A stretch of DNA of 10,000 nt from Rheinheimera sp. Its GTDB lineage: Bacteria > Pseudomonadota > Gammaproteobacteria > Enterobacterales > Alteromonadaceae. Of the stretch, positions 1 to 6,250 are shown in pieces. The DNA lies in the NCBI RefSeq assembly GCF_020217005.1, contig NZ_JAIWOI010000325.1, positions 1 to 10,000 on the forward strand, written 5' to 3'. The notes under the pieces were generated by a model, which did no database searches, was not told the origin of the DNA, and worked only from the letters and a program-made list of their open reading frames with translations. Position 1 is the first letter of the stretch, and each line of letters begins with the position of its first letter. The translations under genes and the position numbers were made by a program.

Positions 1-23
1 AGCGCTTTTAGCCCCGCCCGAAG

Positions 24-122
24 GGAGTCGCTGGGCGATTGCACTGCGGTGTTAGCCTGTCTCACAAGGTAGTCGACATTGCTTCGCCAGGCTGCCTTGC
101 ATTGCAAGCGCCCAGCGGCTCT
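24..122 (+). repeat. Long imperfect palindrome, possible structured RNA or repeat element
   Basis: Bases 25-43 pair with 103-121: 17 Watson-Crick pairs, one T28·G118 wobble and one A38·G108 mismatch, with a further G24·T122 wobble outside. After a C44/T102 mismatch the stem continues at 45-49 with 97-101, including G48·T98 and G49·T97. Inside, AGCCTG (54-59) pairs with CAGGCT (88-93). All four non-Watson-Crick pairs read as G·U in plus-strand RNA and would be A·C on the other strand, which favours a plus-strand transcript. The wording resembles sequences I associate with multi-copy intergenic elements in marine gammaproteobacteria, but that is memory. The element may begin before base 1, because 11-27 is also GC-rich and self-complementary. 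It could be a transcribed small RNA, a palindromic repeat, or the relic of a mobile element. No known RNA family was recognised. Confidence 0.5.
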
Positions 123-200
123 GAAACTCGCATCTTGAGGTCACTTGGGTATATGTTTAACTTTTTTGCTGCATTTGTTGGTTTTATAACCAGCTTACTC

Positions 201-229
201 TTGATTCTGAACGGCTTTAGGCGCATAAC
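201..229 (+). promoter_or_regulatory. Candidate promoter for cdd-deoA
   Basis: TTGATT (201-206) and CATAAC (224-229) are 17 bp apart, each matching 4 of 6 bases of the sigma-70 consensus. This would start transcription near 236, about 26 nt ahead of the cdd start codon. A TATAAC at 185-190 is a better -10 box but has no convincing -35 box at the right distance. The proposal is weak and rests on box matching alone. Confidence 0.3.
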
Positions 230-239
230 CTAAGGCCGT
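211..239. promoter_or_regulatory. 29-bp palindrome ahead of cdd, possible operator or leader hairpin
   Basis: ACGGCTTTAGG (211-221) and CCTAAGGCCGT (229-239) form an 11-bp inverted repeat with one T·G wobble and a 7-nt centre, ending 22 nt before the cdd start codon. It overlaps the -10 region of the candidate promoter, so it could be a repressor site. It does not look like the CytR or CRP sites I know from pyrimidine salvage genes. No T-tract follows on either strand, so it is not a simple terminator. If transcription starts upstream at the 185-190 box, it would instead be a hairpin in the 5' leader. Confidence 0.45.
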
Positions 240-261
240 ATGACCTGCAAGAAATCAGAGT

Positions 262-684
262 ATGACAACAAGTATCCAATGGGCAGAATTAGCCCAAGCT
301 GCGAAGGCAGCATCCGAACAAGCCTATGCGCCTTACAGTAAATTCCCGGTTGGTGTCGCAGTTCAGGCCAAAAGCGGCAAAATCTATTCTGGCTGCAATG
401 TTGAAAACGCTTCTTATGGTGGCACTATTTGCGCTGAGCGTAATGCCATAGCCGCTGCAGTTGTCGCTGGTGAGCGCGAGTTTGTTGGCCTGATGGTGTA
501 CACCCCACAAGAGCAACTGACGCCACCTTGTGGTATCTGTCGCCAGGTGATTGCTGAATTTTTTACGCCCGACAGCCCGGTGCGTAGCTGCAATCACTTA
601 GCGCAACAACAGGAATGGACGCTGGAGCAATTACTGCCGAGTGCCTTCACACCGTTGTTTCTGGCGAACAGTAAAAAATTCTGA
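262..684 (+). CDS. cdd: Cytidine deaminase, short homotetrameric type
   Basis: Cytoplasmic enzyme of pyrimidine salvage that hydrolyses cytidine and deoxycytidine to uridine and deoxyuridine. The 140-residue protein shows the substrate-binding PYSKFPVG (24-31), NVENASYGG (46-54), then CAERNA with zinc ligand C57 and catalytic E59, and PCGICRQ with zinc ligands C90 and C93. The three-cysteine ligand set and the length match the Bacillus-type tetrameric enzyme (about 136 residues). The E. coli enzyme is a dimer of about 294 residues with a histidine ligand. The start codon is ATG; the ribosome binding site is poor (only GAG close to the ATG), but an N-terminus beginning just ahead of the fold fits the family. 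deoA follows after 14 bp, so the two are very likely co-transcribed: deoxyuridine made here is a DeoA substrate. No oddity in length or active site. Confidence 0.96.
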   Translation: MTTSIQWAELAQAAKAASEQAYAPYSKFPVGVAVQAKSGKIYSGCNVENASYGGTICAERNAIAAAVVAGEREFVGLMVYTPQEQLTPPCGICRQVIAEFFTPDSPVRSCNHLAQQQEWTLEQLLPSAFTPLFLANSKKF

Positions 685-698
685 GTCTGGAGTCCAAG

Positions 699-2015
699 AT
701 GTTATTACCTCAGGAAATTATCAAACAAAAACGTAATGGCGGTGCCTTAACAGAAGCTGCGATAGCTCAATTTGTCCGTGGTTTGACGGACCAAAGTTTC
801 AGTGAAGGCCAGACTGCAGCTCTGGCTATGGCGATTTATCTGAATGGCATGAGCACAGCTGAGACTGTAGCTCTTACCCGCGCTATGCAGCATTCTGGTG
901 CTGTGATGAACTGGGCGGATATGCTTGATGGCCCTGTGGTTGATAAGCACAGTACAGGTGGCGTCGGAGATAAAGTCAGCTTAATGCTGGCTCCCATGAT
1001 AGCGGCTTGTGGTGCTTACGTACCTATGATTGCAGGGCGGGGTTTAGGCCATACAGGCGGCACAATCGACAAGCTGGAGGCTATTCCAGGTTATCAGTGC
1101 CAGCAGCCTTTAGACAAAATCCAACAACTGGTGAAACAACAAGGCTGCGTTATCGTCTCACAAAGTGGTGAATTGGCTCCGGCCGACCGGCGTTTATATC
1201 TAATCCGCGACGTCACAGCTACAGTGGAATCCATTCCTCTGATTACCGCCTCTATTTTGTCGAAAAAGCTGGCCGCAGGCCTGCAGGCTTTGACTATGGA
1301 TGTGAAAATTGGCTCAGGCGCCATTATGAAAAATGTCGCAGACGCTTCAGCTTTAGCGAAGAGTATTGTCAACACCGCCAAAGGGGCTGGTGTACCGACC
1401 CAGGCTTTATTGACTGACATGAATCAGACGTTGGGCACAACAGCAGGCAACGCCCTGGAAATACTGGAAACGCTGGACTATTTAACAGGAAAATACCGCG
1501 AGTCGCGCTTGCATCAGGTAACTTTAGAGTTAGGTGCCAGCATGTTGCAATTGGGTGGCTTATTCCAGGATAAAGCCAGTGCTATTGTAGCCTTAGAGCA
1601 AAGTTTAACCAGCGGTAAAGCCGCTGAGATTTTCAGTAAAATGGTGGCGGCTCAAGGTGGCCCAGCGGACTTACTAGAGAAACCAGAACTCTATCTGGCC
1701 AGAGCCAAAGTAGTGTTGGATATCAAAGCACCTGTTGCTGGTTATCTGAATAAAGCCGATACCACTGCTGTGGGTATGGCTGTGGTGCGTTTAGGTGGTG
1801 GTCGTGCCCATCCTGATCAGGTGATTAATATGGCCGTAGGTTTTAGTGATATCAAAGCTTTAGGTGCCAAAGTGGCTGCTGGCGATGTGCTGGCCAGAGT
1901 GCATGCGGATACGACAGAAGCTGCAGAGCATGCCAGAGCTGAGTATCTGGCCGCTTTAAGTATTGAACCTGCTGCAGGGGTAATTGATCCTATTATTCAC
2001 TTAGTGATTGATTAA
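699..2015 (+). CDS. deoA: Thymidine phosphorylase
   Basis: Cytoplasmic salvage enzyme that reversibly cleaves thymidine or deoxyuridine with phosphate to give the base and 2-deoxyribose-1-phosphate. The 438 residues compare with about 440 in E. coli. A helical N-terminal domain (about 1-65) is followed by the alpha/beta domain with the phosphate-binding signature VDKHSTGGVGDK (81-92; K83 and S85 contact phosphate in the family) and AGRGLGHTGGT (112-122). R170, S185 and K189 correspond to the known pyrimidine-contacting residues. The C-terminal domain carries the RLGGGRAHPDQ segment. GGAG at 689-692, 6 nt before the ATG, is a good ribosome binding site and fixes the start. It is the second gene of the cdd-deoA operon and is followed by a strong hairpin. 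The long plain phosphorylase alignment argues for DeoA rather than the related anthranilate phosphoribosyltransferase. Confidence 0.97.
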   Translation: MLLPQEIIKQKRNGGALTEAAIAQFVRGLTDQSFSEGQTAALAMAIYLNGMSTAETVALTRAMQHSGAVMNWADMLDGPVVDKHSTGGVGDKVSLMLAPMIAACGAYVPMIAGRGLGHTGGTIDKLEAIPGYQCQQPLDKIQQLVKQQGCVIVSQSGELAPADRRLYLIRDVTATVESIPLITASILSKKLAAGLQALTMDVKIGSGAIMKNVADASALAKSIVNTAKGAGVPTQALLTDMNQTLGTTAGNALEILETLDYLTGKYRESRLHQVTLELGASMLQLGGLFQDKASAIVALEQSLTSGKAAEIFSKMVAAQGGPADLLEKPELYLARAKVVLDIKAPVAGYLNKADTTAVGMAVVRLGGGRAHPDQVINMAVGFSDIKALGAKVAAGDVLARVHADTTEAAEHARAEYLAALSIEPAAGVIDPIIHLVID

Positions 2016-2020
2016 CCTTT

Positions 2021-2062
2021 AAAAGCGCAAGCAAAAGCCCAGACAAGGGGCTTTTGCTTGCG
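2021..2062 (+). terminator. Intrinsic terminator after deoA
   Basis: A perfect 15-bp stem (2026-2040 with 2048-2062) encloses a 7-nt loop, starting 10 bp after the deoA stop codon. The core AAAAGCCC / GGGCTTTT has the usual A-stretch, GC-stem, T-stretch layout, but only four T residues are present and they lie within the longer stem. Termination may therefore be partial. In the other direction, CTTTTAAAGG follows the stem. Confidence 0.7.
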
Positions 2063-2072
2063 ACGAACGACC

Positions 2073-2101
2073 TTGTCGCTGATCACGTCATTTGTTACTG
2101 T
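2073..2101 (+). promoter_or_regulatory. Weak candidate promoter for the solute-binding-like gene
   Basis: TTGTCG (2073-2078) is followed 17 bp later by TACTGT (2096-2101), which has an upstream TG in the extended -10 position (2093-2094). Matches are 4 and 3 of 6. It lies between the deoA terminator and the next start codon, where a promoter is expected if the gene is expressed independently. Confidence 0.2.
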
Positions 2102-2126
2102 ACTGCCTTCTTTGCACGGAGGCGGG

Positions 2127-3008
2127 ATGAAGAAGTTAAGTGCTTGTATTTTACTGATCTTATTGGCGTTCGACCTTTCTGCTCAACCTGTGATGCAGTG
2201 GTATACCAGCCATTGGCCCCCTTACCGGATCAGTGAAGGGCCATACGCCGGGCAAGGCTCCTTTGATTTAATGTTGAGTCAGCTTGTCAGTGCGTTACCT
2301 CAATATAAACATCAGATCAACCAAATCCATCTGGCCCGCATCGTCAAAGTATCTGCGACCAGTAGCGAAGACCATTGCACCTTTGGTCTGCGTTACACAC
2401 CAGAGCGCGACAAAAGGACATATTTTTCTCAGCCAGCTGGTATGTTGCCTAATCTGGCCATTAATAGCCTGCAACAAAACGACAGATTGAGCACATTTTC
2501 TCCCGATCAGGCTATTCAGATGAATCAGCTGGTGAAAGATCCTGATCTGCTGGGACTGATTGAAAATGACAGAGCCTATCCGGCTGCAATTGCCGCACAG
2601 ATCAATAAAGAAGGCAGTAATCTGGGCGGGAGTTCAATGAGTACGCTGAATCCTGCTCAGTTACTGGCGGCAAAGCGGGTGGATTATGTAGTAGATTATC
2701 CAAACCGTTTGAGGTATTTCAGCATTGAAGCTGGTCAGGACGTCAAGCTTGAATTTAGGCCCATAGCGGAAATTCCAAGCTATTCCTATACCTATGTCAG
2801 TTGTTCTAAAACAGGTACAGGAAAACGCTGGATCTCAGATATTGATAAAGCGTTGAATAAATTAAAGCTTCAACCTGAATACAAAAGAGCTATGTATCGT
2901 TGGTTCTCCGAGCAGGAGCAACAATTGCTGGAGCCACATTATGACGGATTCCAGCATAACAGGCTTTTTGTACCTGAACAGGCTGAAACCCGCTTTAGTG
3001 ACCTGTAG
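2127..3008 (+). CDS. Secreted solute-binding-like protein (SBP family 3-like), substrate unknown
   Basis: A 293-residue protein with an Sec-type signal peptide: MKK start, hydrophobic core about residues 6-17, probable cleavage after LSA (19). The mature part opens with WYTSHWPPYRI, the pattern seen at the first strand of amino-acid-type periplasmic binding proteins, and has RYTPERDKRTYFSQPAG, like the segment after the first lobe in that fold. The start at 2127 is chosen because GGAGG (2118-2122) lies just upstream and the signal peptide begins there; an upstream in-frame TTG at 2058 would lie inside the deoA terminator. No permease or ATPase gene is adjacent, so it is an orphan; orphan members may act as sensors or enzymes rather than in transport. 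It resembles the uncharacterised TIGR02285-type family, from memory only. The substrate cannot be inferred. The gene is convergent with ndh. Confidence 0.8.
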   Translation: MKKLSACILLILLAFDLSAQPVMQWYTSHWPPYRISEGPYAGQGSFDLMLSQLVSALPQYKHQINQIHLARIVKVSATSSEDHCTFGLRYTPERDKRTYFSQPAGMLPNLAINSLQQNDRLSTFSPDQAIQMNQLVKDPDLLGLIENDRAYPAAIAAQINKEGSNLGGSSMSTLNPAQLLAAKRVDYVVDYPNRLRYFSIEAGQDVKLEFRPIAEIPSYSYTYVSCSKTGTGKRWISDIDKALNKLKLQPEYKRAMYRWFSEQEQQLLEPHYDGFQHNRLFVPEQAETRFSDL

Positions 3009-3011
3009 CCT

Positions 3012-4307
3012 TTAGTGCAGCTTGAGCCTTGGTCTGATGATTTTGTTGATTTTACCTATCACCGAAATGACCAGCGTCCGGAACCAGCCGTGTAACGCCA
3101 CCTGGTGCATACGGTATAAAGATATATAAGCCAGACGGGCAATACGGCCTTCAATCATCATAGCACCACCGACCAGATTACCCATTAGATTACCTACGGT
3201 GCCAAAACGGCTTAAGGAAATCAAAGAGCCGTGATCCTTGTACTTGTAATCCAGTTGAGCTTTGCCTGACAAAGCGGCAGCAAGATTTTTCGCAACATGG
3301 CTGGCCATCTGGTGGGCTGACTGAGCTCGTGGTGGCACCCATTTATTGTCAGGCAGTGGACATCCTGCACAGTCACCTATAACATAAATCTGGCTGTCTA
3401 CACTGCTTTGCAGCGTAGGTAGAACCATCAACTGATTGATTCTATTTGTTTCTAAACCATCCAGTTCTTTTAAGAAATCCGGCGCTTTAATGCCAGCGGC
3501 CCACACCATCAGTTCAGCCTGCAAATGCTCATCACCCAATTGCAATCCGTCTTCGTCTGCCGCTGTAACTTTGGTGTTCACTCTTACGTCTACGCCTAAC
3601 TTTAATAATTCCTTATGGGCGGCGGCGGCAATACGTTCAGGTAAGGCGGGCAGGATACGTGGACCAGCTTCAATCACGGAGATTTTCAGGCGGTCACGTT
3701 TCATATCGTCAAAACCGTATGAATTCAGTTCTGCGGCGGCGTGATGCAATTCCGCTGCTAGTTCAACACCTGTTGCTCCGGCGCCCACTATAGCGATATT
3801 CAGATTTTCCTTGGGGTGCAAAGGTGAATTGAGTTTTAAATAGGCCTCGAGCAGACGGCGGTGAAAACGGTTGGCCTGAGCCGGGCTGTCGAGGAAAATA
3901 CAATGCTCCTGCACGCCGGGCGTATTAAAGTGATTGGAAATACTACCAATAGCCAACACCAGATAATCATAAGGGATATGGCGTTCTTCCAGGACAATGT
4001 CACCGCTTTCATCCAGCACAGGGGCGAGCGTCACCTGACGCTGAGTTCTGTTCAGCCCGGTAAAAGTACCGAGTTGGAAATCGAAGCCGTGGGCCTTGGC
4101 ATGGGCACGATAAGTTACCTGATCAATATCAACATCCAAAGTGCCTGTCGCTACTTCATGCAATAAAGGTTTCCAGATATGAGTAGGATTTCTGTCAATC
4201 AGGGTAATGGCCGCTTTGCCTTTACGGCCAAATTTATTACCCAGGCGGGTTGCCAGCTCCAGTCCACCGGCACCACCACCTATGACTACGATCTGTGGGG
4301 TTGTCAT
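3012..4307 (-). CDS. ndh: Type II NADH:quinone oxidoreductase
   Basis: Single-subunit, non-proton-pumping NADH dehydrogenase on the inner face of the cytoplasmic membrane, passing electrons from NADH via FAD to the quinone pool. The 431 residues compare with 434 in E. coli. The FAD-binding Rossmann motif is GGGAGG (10-15), the NADH-binding motif GAGATG is at 175-180, and VIGDCAG (309-315) contacts [12 protein letters not shown] (325-333) carries the quinone-site AQ pair. The C-terminal third (from about 385) is hydrophobic and amphipathic, the usual membrane anchor, and ends in RPRLKLH exactly as I recall for E. coli Ndh. The start, MTTPQ, is just ahead of the first strand, as in the family; no strong ribosome binding site is seen. 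It lies 50 bp downstream of rho with rho's terminator in between, so it depends on read-through or on a promoter I cannot see. Confidence 0.96.
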   Translation of the reverse strand: MTTPQIVVIGGGAGGLELATRLGNKFGRKGKAAITLIDRNPTHIWKPLLHEVATGTLDVDIDQVTYRAHAKAHGFDFQLGTFTGLNRTQRQVTLAPVLDESGDIVLEERHIPYDYLVLAIGSISNHFNTPGVQEHCIFLDSPAQANRFHRRLLEAYLKLNSPLHPKENLNIAIVGAGATGVELAAELHHAAAELNSYGFDDMKRDRLKISVIEAGPRILPALPERIAAAAHKELLKLGVDVRVNTKVTAADEDGLQLGDEHLQAELMVWAAGIKAPDFLKELDGLETNRINQLMVLPTLQSSVDSQIYVIGDCAGCPLPDNKWVPPRAQSAHQMASHVAKNLAAALSGKAQLDYKYKDHGSLISLSRFGTVGNLMGNLVGGAMMIEGRIARLAYISLYRMHQVALHGWFRTLVISVIGKINKIIRPRLKLH

Positions 4308-4323
4308 CTGCTTTTTCTCACAT

Positions 4324-4351
4324 AAAAAAAACCGGCTACTAGGCCGGTTTT
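4324..4351 (-). terminator. Intrinsic terminator after rho
   Basis: On the minus strand AAAACCGGC (4351-4343) pairs with GCCGGTTTT (4336-4328) around a 6-nt loop, and the T stretch runs on to 4324. It begins 7 nt after the rho stop codon and ends 16 nt before the ndh start codon. Stem, loop and T-tract are canonical. Confidence 0.88.
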
Positions 4352-4357
4352 GGGGGG

Positions 4358-5626
4358 TTAACTATTTTTTTGCCGTTTCATGGCTTCGAAAAACTCGTCG
4401 TTGGTTTTAGTCATCGACAGTTTATCGATCAGGAATTCCATGCAGTCCGTTTCATCCATTGGATTAAGGATTTTGCGCAGGATCCACATTTTTTGTAATT
4501 CTTCTGAGGAGGCCAGCAGTTCTTCACGACGGGTGCCTGAACGGTTGAAATCAATGGCTGGGAAGACACGACGCTCCGCAATTTTGCGTGACAGGTGCAA
4601 TTCCATATTACCTGTACCTTTAAATTCCTCGTAAATGACTTCGTCCATCTTCGAACCCGTATCAACCAGAGCTGTGGCGATAATGGTTAAGCTACCACCT
4701 TCTTCCACGTTCCGGGCTGCACCAAAAAAGCGCTTTGGTTTGTGTAAAGCGTTAGCGTCCACACCGCCTGTTAATACTTTGCCTGAGCTTGGGATCACTG
4801 TGTTGTAAGCGCGGGCTAAACGGGTAATAGAGTCGAGTAAAATAATGACGTCTTTTTTGTGTTCAACTAAACGTTTGGCTTTTTCGATCACCATTTCAGC
4901 CACCTGAACGTGACGGCTGGCTGGCTCGTCGAAGGTAGAAGCTACTACTTCGCCTTTCACCAGACGTTGCATCTCTGTCACTTCTTCCGGACGTTCGTCA
5001 ATCAGCAACACCATCAACACACATTCAGGGTGGTTGGCAGCGATAGATTGAGCAATGTTCTGCAGCAGTATAGTTTTACCAGCTTTAGGAGGTGCCACAA
5101 TCAAACCACGCTGACCGCGACCAATAGGAGAAGCCAGGTCTAATACACGGGCTGTGATGTCTTCTTTACTGCCATTGCCACGTTCCATACGTAAACGGGA
5201 ATTGGCATGTAAAGGGGTTAAGTTTTCAAACAGAATTTTGTTACGGGCTTGCTCTGGGCGACCGAAGTTGACTTCGTTCACTTTTAACAGTGCAAAATAA
5301 CGCTCACCTTCTTTTGGTGGGCGAATCAAACCCGAAATAGTGTCACCAGTACGCAGGTTAAAGCGTCTGATTTGGCTTGGGGAGACGTAAATATCGTCCG
5401 GGCCAGCCAAATAGGAGCTGTCAGAAGAACGTAGGAAACCGAAGCCATCGGTCAGGATTTCAACAACGCCGTCACCAAAAATCTCTTCACCATTTTTGGC
5501 GTGTGATTTTAAGATAGCGAAAATAATGTCTTGCTTACGTAAGCGGGCCATGTTTTCCAGGCCCATAGACTCGGCTAAATCAACCAGCTCGTTAATCGGC
5601 TTCAGTTTTAGTTCGGTTAAATGCAT
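4358..5626 (-). CDS. rho: Transcription termination factor Rho
   Basis: Hexameric RNA-dependent ATPase and helicase that ends transcription at rut-containing RNAs. The 422 residues compare with 419 in E. coli and align without gaps over nearly the whole length. The N-terminal helix bundle (1-47) carries [11 protein letters not shown]. The cold-shock-like RNA-binding domain follows, with DGFGFLR (60-66) and [14 protein letters not shown]. The ATPase domain has the P-loop PPKAGKT (179-185), [13 protein letters not shown] with the Walker-B-region acidic residues, the [14 protein letters not shown] strand, and the Q/R-loop region [20 protein letters not shown]. The start gives MHLTELK, matching E. 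coli MNLTELK; there is no clear ribosome binding site. It is preceded by a C-rich leader and followed by its own intrinsic terminator. In E. coli rho is autoregulated by termination in its leader; the leader composition here would allow the same (inference). Confidence 0.98.
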   Translation of the reverse strand: MHLTELKLKPINELVDLAESMGLENMARLRKQDIIFAILKSHAKNGEEIFGDGVVEILTDGFGFLRSSDSSYLAGPDDIYVSPSQIRRFNLRTGDTISGLIRPPKEGERYFALLKVNEVNFGRPEQARNKILFENLTPLHANSRLRMERGNGSKEDITARVLDLASPIGRGQRGLIVAPPKAGKTILLQNIAQSIAANHPECVLMVLLIDERPEEVTEMQRLVKGEVVASTFDEPASRHVQVAEMVIEKAKRLVEHKKDVIILLDSITRLARAYNTVIPSSGKVLTGGVDANALHKPKRFFGAARNVEEGGSLTIIATALVDTGSKMDEVIYEEFKGTGNMELHLSRKIAERRVFPAIDFNRSGTRREELLASSEELQKMWILRKILNPMDETDCMEFLIDKLSMTKTNDEFFEAMKRQKNS

Positions 5627-5749
5627 ATGATGGGTTCTTGTTGGTCAAACAGAATTAAATTGCTTGCCGCTGATTAAAAGGAAGTAGGCTTAGGTTTAGT
5701 CAACGGAAAAGCGTGGTTACAGGGATTTGTTGCTGCGTTACACATTAGC
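5627..5749 (-). promoter_or_regulatory. rho 5' leader, C-rich and G-poor (possible rut region)
   Basis: Read on the minus strand, 5745-5674 contains 21 C and 9 G in 72 nt, with many C's in YC dinucleotides (for example TCC, ACC, CCT). This is the composition Rho prefers for loading. Autoregulation of rho by Rho-dependent termination in the leader is established for E. coli; its presence here is an inference from position and composition. The same stretch also reads as a 23-codon open frame (5745-5674), but that frame lacks a ribosome binding site. Confidence 0.4.
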
Positions 5750-5778
5750 AGGATAATTTTCAGTCGTCCAGCCGTAAA
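5750..5778 (-). promoter_or_regulatory. Candidate rho promoter
   Basis: On the minus strand TTTACG (5778-5773) and TATCCT (5755-5750) are 17 bp apart, each matching 4 of 6 consensus bases. They sit just downstream of the trxA terminator, giving a predicted start near 5743 and an untranslated leader of about 117 nt. Confidence 0.35.
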
Positions 5779-5814
5779 AAAAGAAATGGCGCATTTTTAT
5801 GCGCCATTTTTTCA
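5779..5814 (-). terminator. Intrinsic terminator after trxA
   Basis: AAATGGCGCAT (5784-5794) and ATGCGCCATTT (5799-5809) form a perfect 11-bp stem with a TTTT loop. On the minus strand it is followed by C and then seven T, 10 bp after the trxA stop codon. T's also flank it on the plus strand, so it could work in both directions, but no plus-strand gene precedes it. Confidence 0.85.
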
Positions 5815-5819
5815 ATCAA

Positions 5820-6146
5820 TTAGATATTGCTGTCTAAGAACTCTTTTAACTGAGTCTTGGACAAGGCGCCAACTTTAGTGGCTGCAACCTGACCGTTTTT
5901 GAACAACAGTAAAGTTGGAATACCACGAATACCAAATTTTGGTGGAGTGCCCGGGTTGTGGTCGATGTTGACCTTGGCCACTGTCACTTTACCTGCGTAT
6001 TCCTGTGCTACTTCGTTGAGGATAGGTGCAATCATTTTGCACGGACCACACCACTCAGCCCAAAAATCGACCAGGACAGGGGCAGCAGCTTTTAACACGT
6101 CGGCTTCGAAGCTGTCGTCTGACACCTGCAGAATATGTTCACTCAT
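5820..6146 (-). CDS. trxA: Thioredoxin 1
   Basis: Cytoplasmic protein-disulfide reductase, kept reduced by thioredoxin reductase; it donates electrons to ribonucleotide reductase, methionine sulfoxide reductase and other proteins. The 108 residues match the family length. The active site WCGPC is at 32-36 (redox C33 and C36), with buried acid D27 and cis-proline P77 in GIPT, plus the [15 protein letters not shown] stretch, nearly identical to E. coli TrxA. The open frame extends upstream to 6479, but the start at 6146 is certain: GGAG lies 7 nt before it, and the extra residues have no similarity to the fold and run over the divergent rhlB gene. It is divergent from rhlB with 104 bp between them. 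Its own terminator separates it from rho, as in E. coli. Confidence 0.98.
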   Translation of the reverse strand: MSEHILQVSDDSFEADVLKAAAPVLVDFWAEWCGPCKMIAPILNEVAQEYAGKVTVAKVNIDHNPGTPPKFGIRGIPTLLLFKNGQVAATKVGALSKTQLKEFLDSNI

Positions 6147-6172
6147 TGTATTCTCCGTTATTGCTGGGCAGT

Positions 6173-6199
6173 AGTGTAACTGCAAAAAAATAATGTCAA
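6173..6199 (-). promoter_or_regulatory. Candidate trxA promoter
   Basis: On the minus strand a perfect TTGACA (6199-6194) is followed after 15 bp by TACACT (6178-6173, 4 of 6). The spacer is short and contains a run of seven T. It lies in the divergent trxA/rhlB gap and gives a start about 20 nt ahead of trxA. I could find no comparably good plus-strand promoter for rhlB. Confidence 0.35.
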
Positions 6200-6250
6200 T
6201 TCTATCTGGACTGTTTCTTATTGCAAGCGTAACGGTTATGCTTAGCGCGT

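Noticed and set aside
24..122. Integron attC site
   Set aside because: Although the size and imperfect palindrome fit, I see no paired RYYYAAC and GTTRRRY core sites at the two ends, and the neighbours are housekeeping genes rather than cassettes.
39..233. 64-codon plus-strand frame with a hydrophobic C-terminal half
   Set aside because: Its first half is the palindromic element 24-122, it has no ribosome binding site, and the hydrophobic run comes from T-rich intergenic DNA. More likely a chance frame.
2058..2126. Upstream TTG start for the solute-binding-like protein (23 extra residues)
   Set aside because: It lies in the right arm of the deoA terminator hairpin, lacks a ribosome binding site, and would bury the signal peptide. 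The ATG at 2127 has GGAGG just upstream.
2127..2150. Lipobox-like LSAC at residues 4-7 of the solute-binding-like protein
   Set aside because: The cysteine is before the hydrophobic core, too close to the N-terminus for lipoprotein processing; cleavage after LSA at residue 19 fits better.
4318..4323. Start-stop mini-frame ATGTGA in the ndh leader (minus strand)
   Set aside because: Six bases with no ribosome binding site ahead, only the terminator T-run; this is expected by chance.
5674..5745. 23-codon rho leader peptide
   Set aside because: No ribosome binding site, no resemblance to the E. coli rho leader peptide as I remember it, and the likely transcription start falls on its ATG. Kept only as an alternative reading of the leader.
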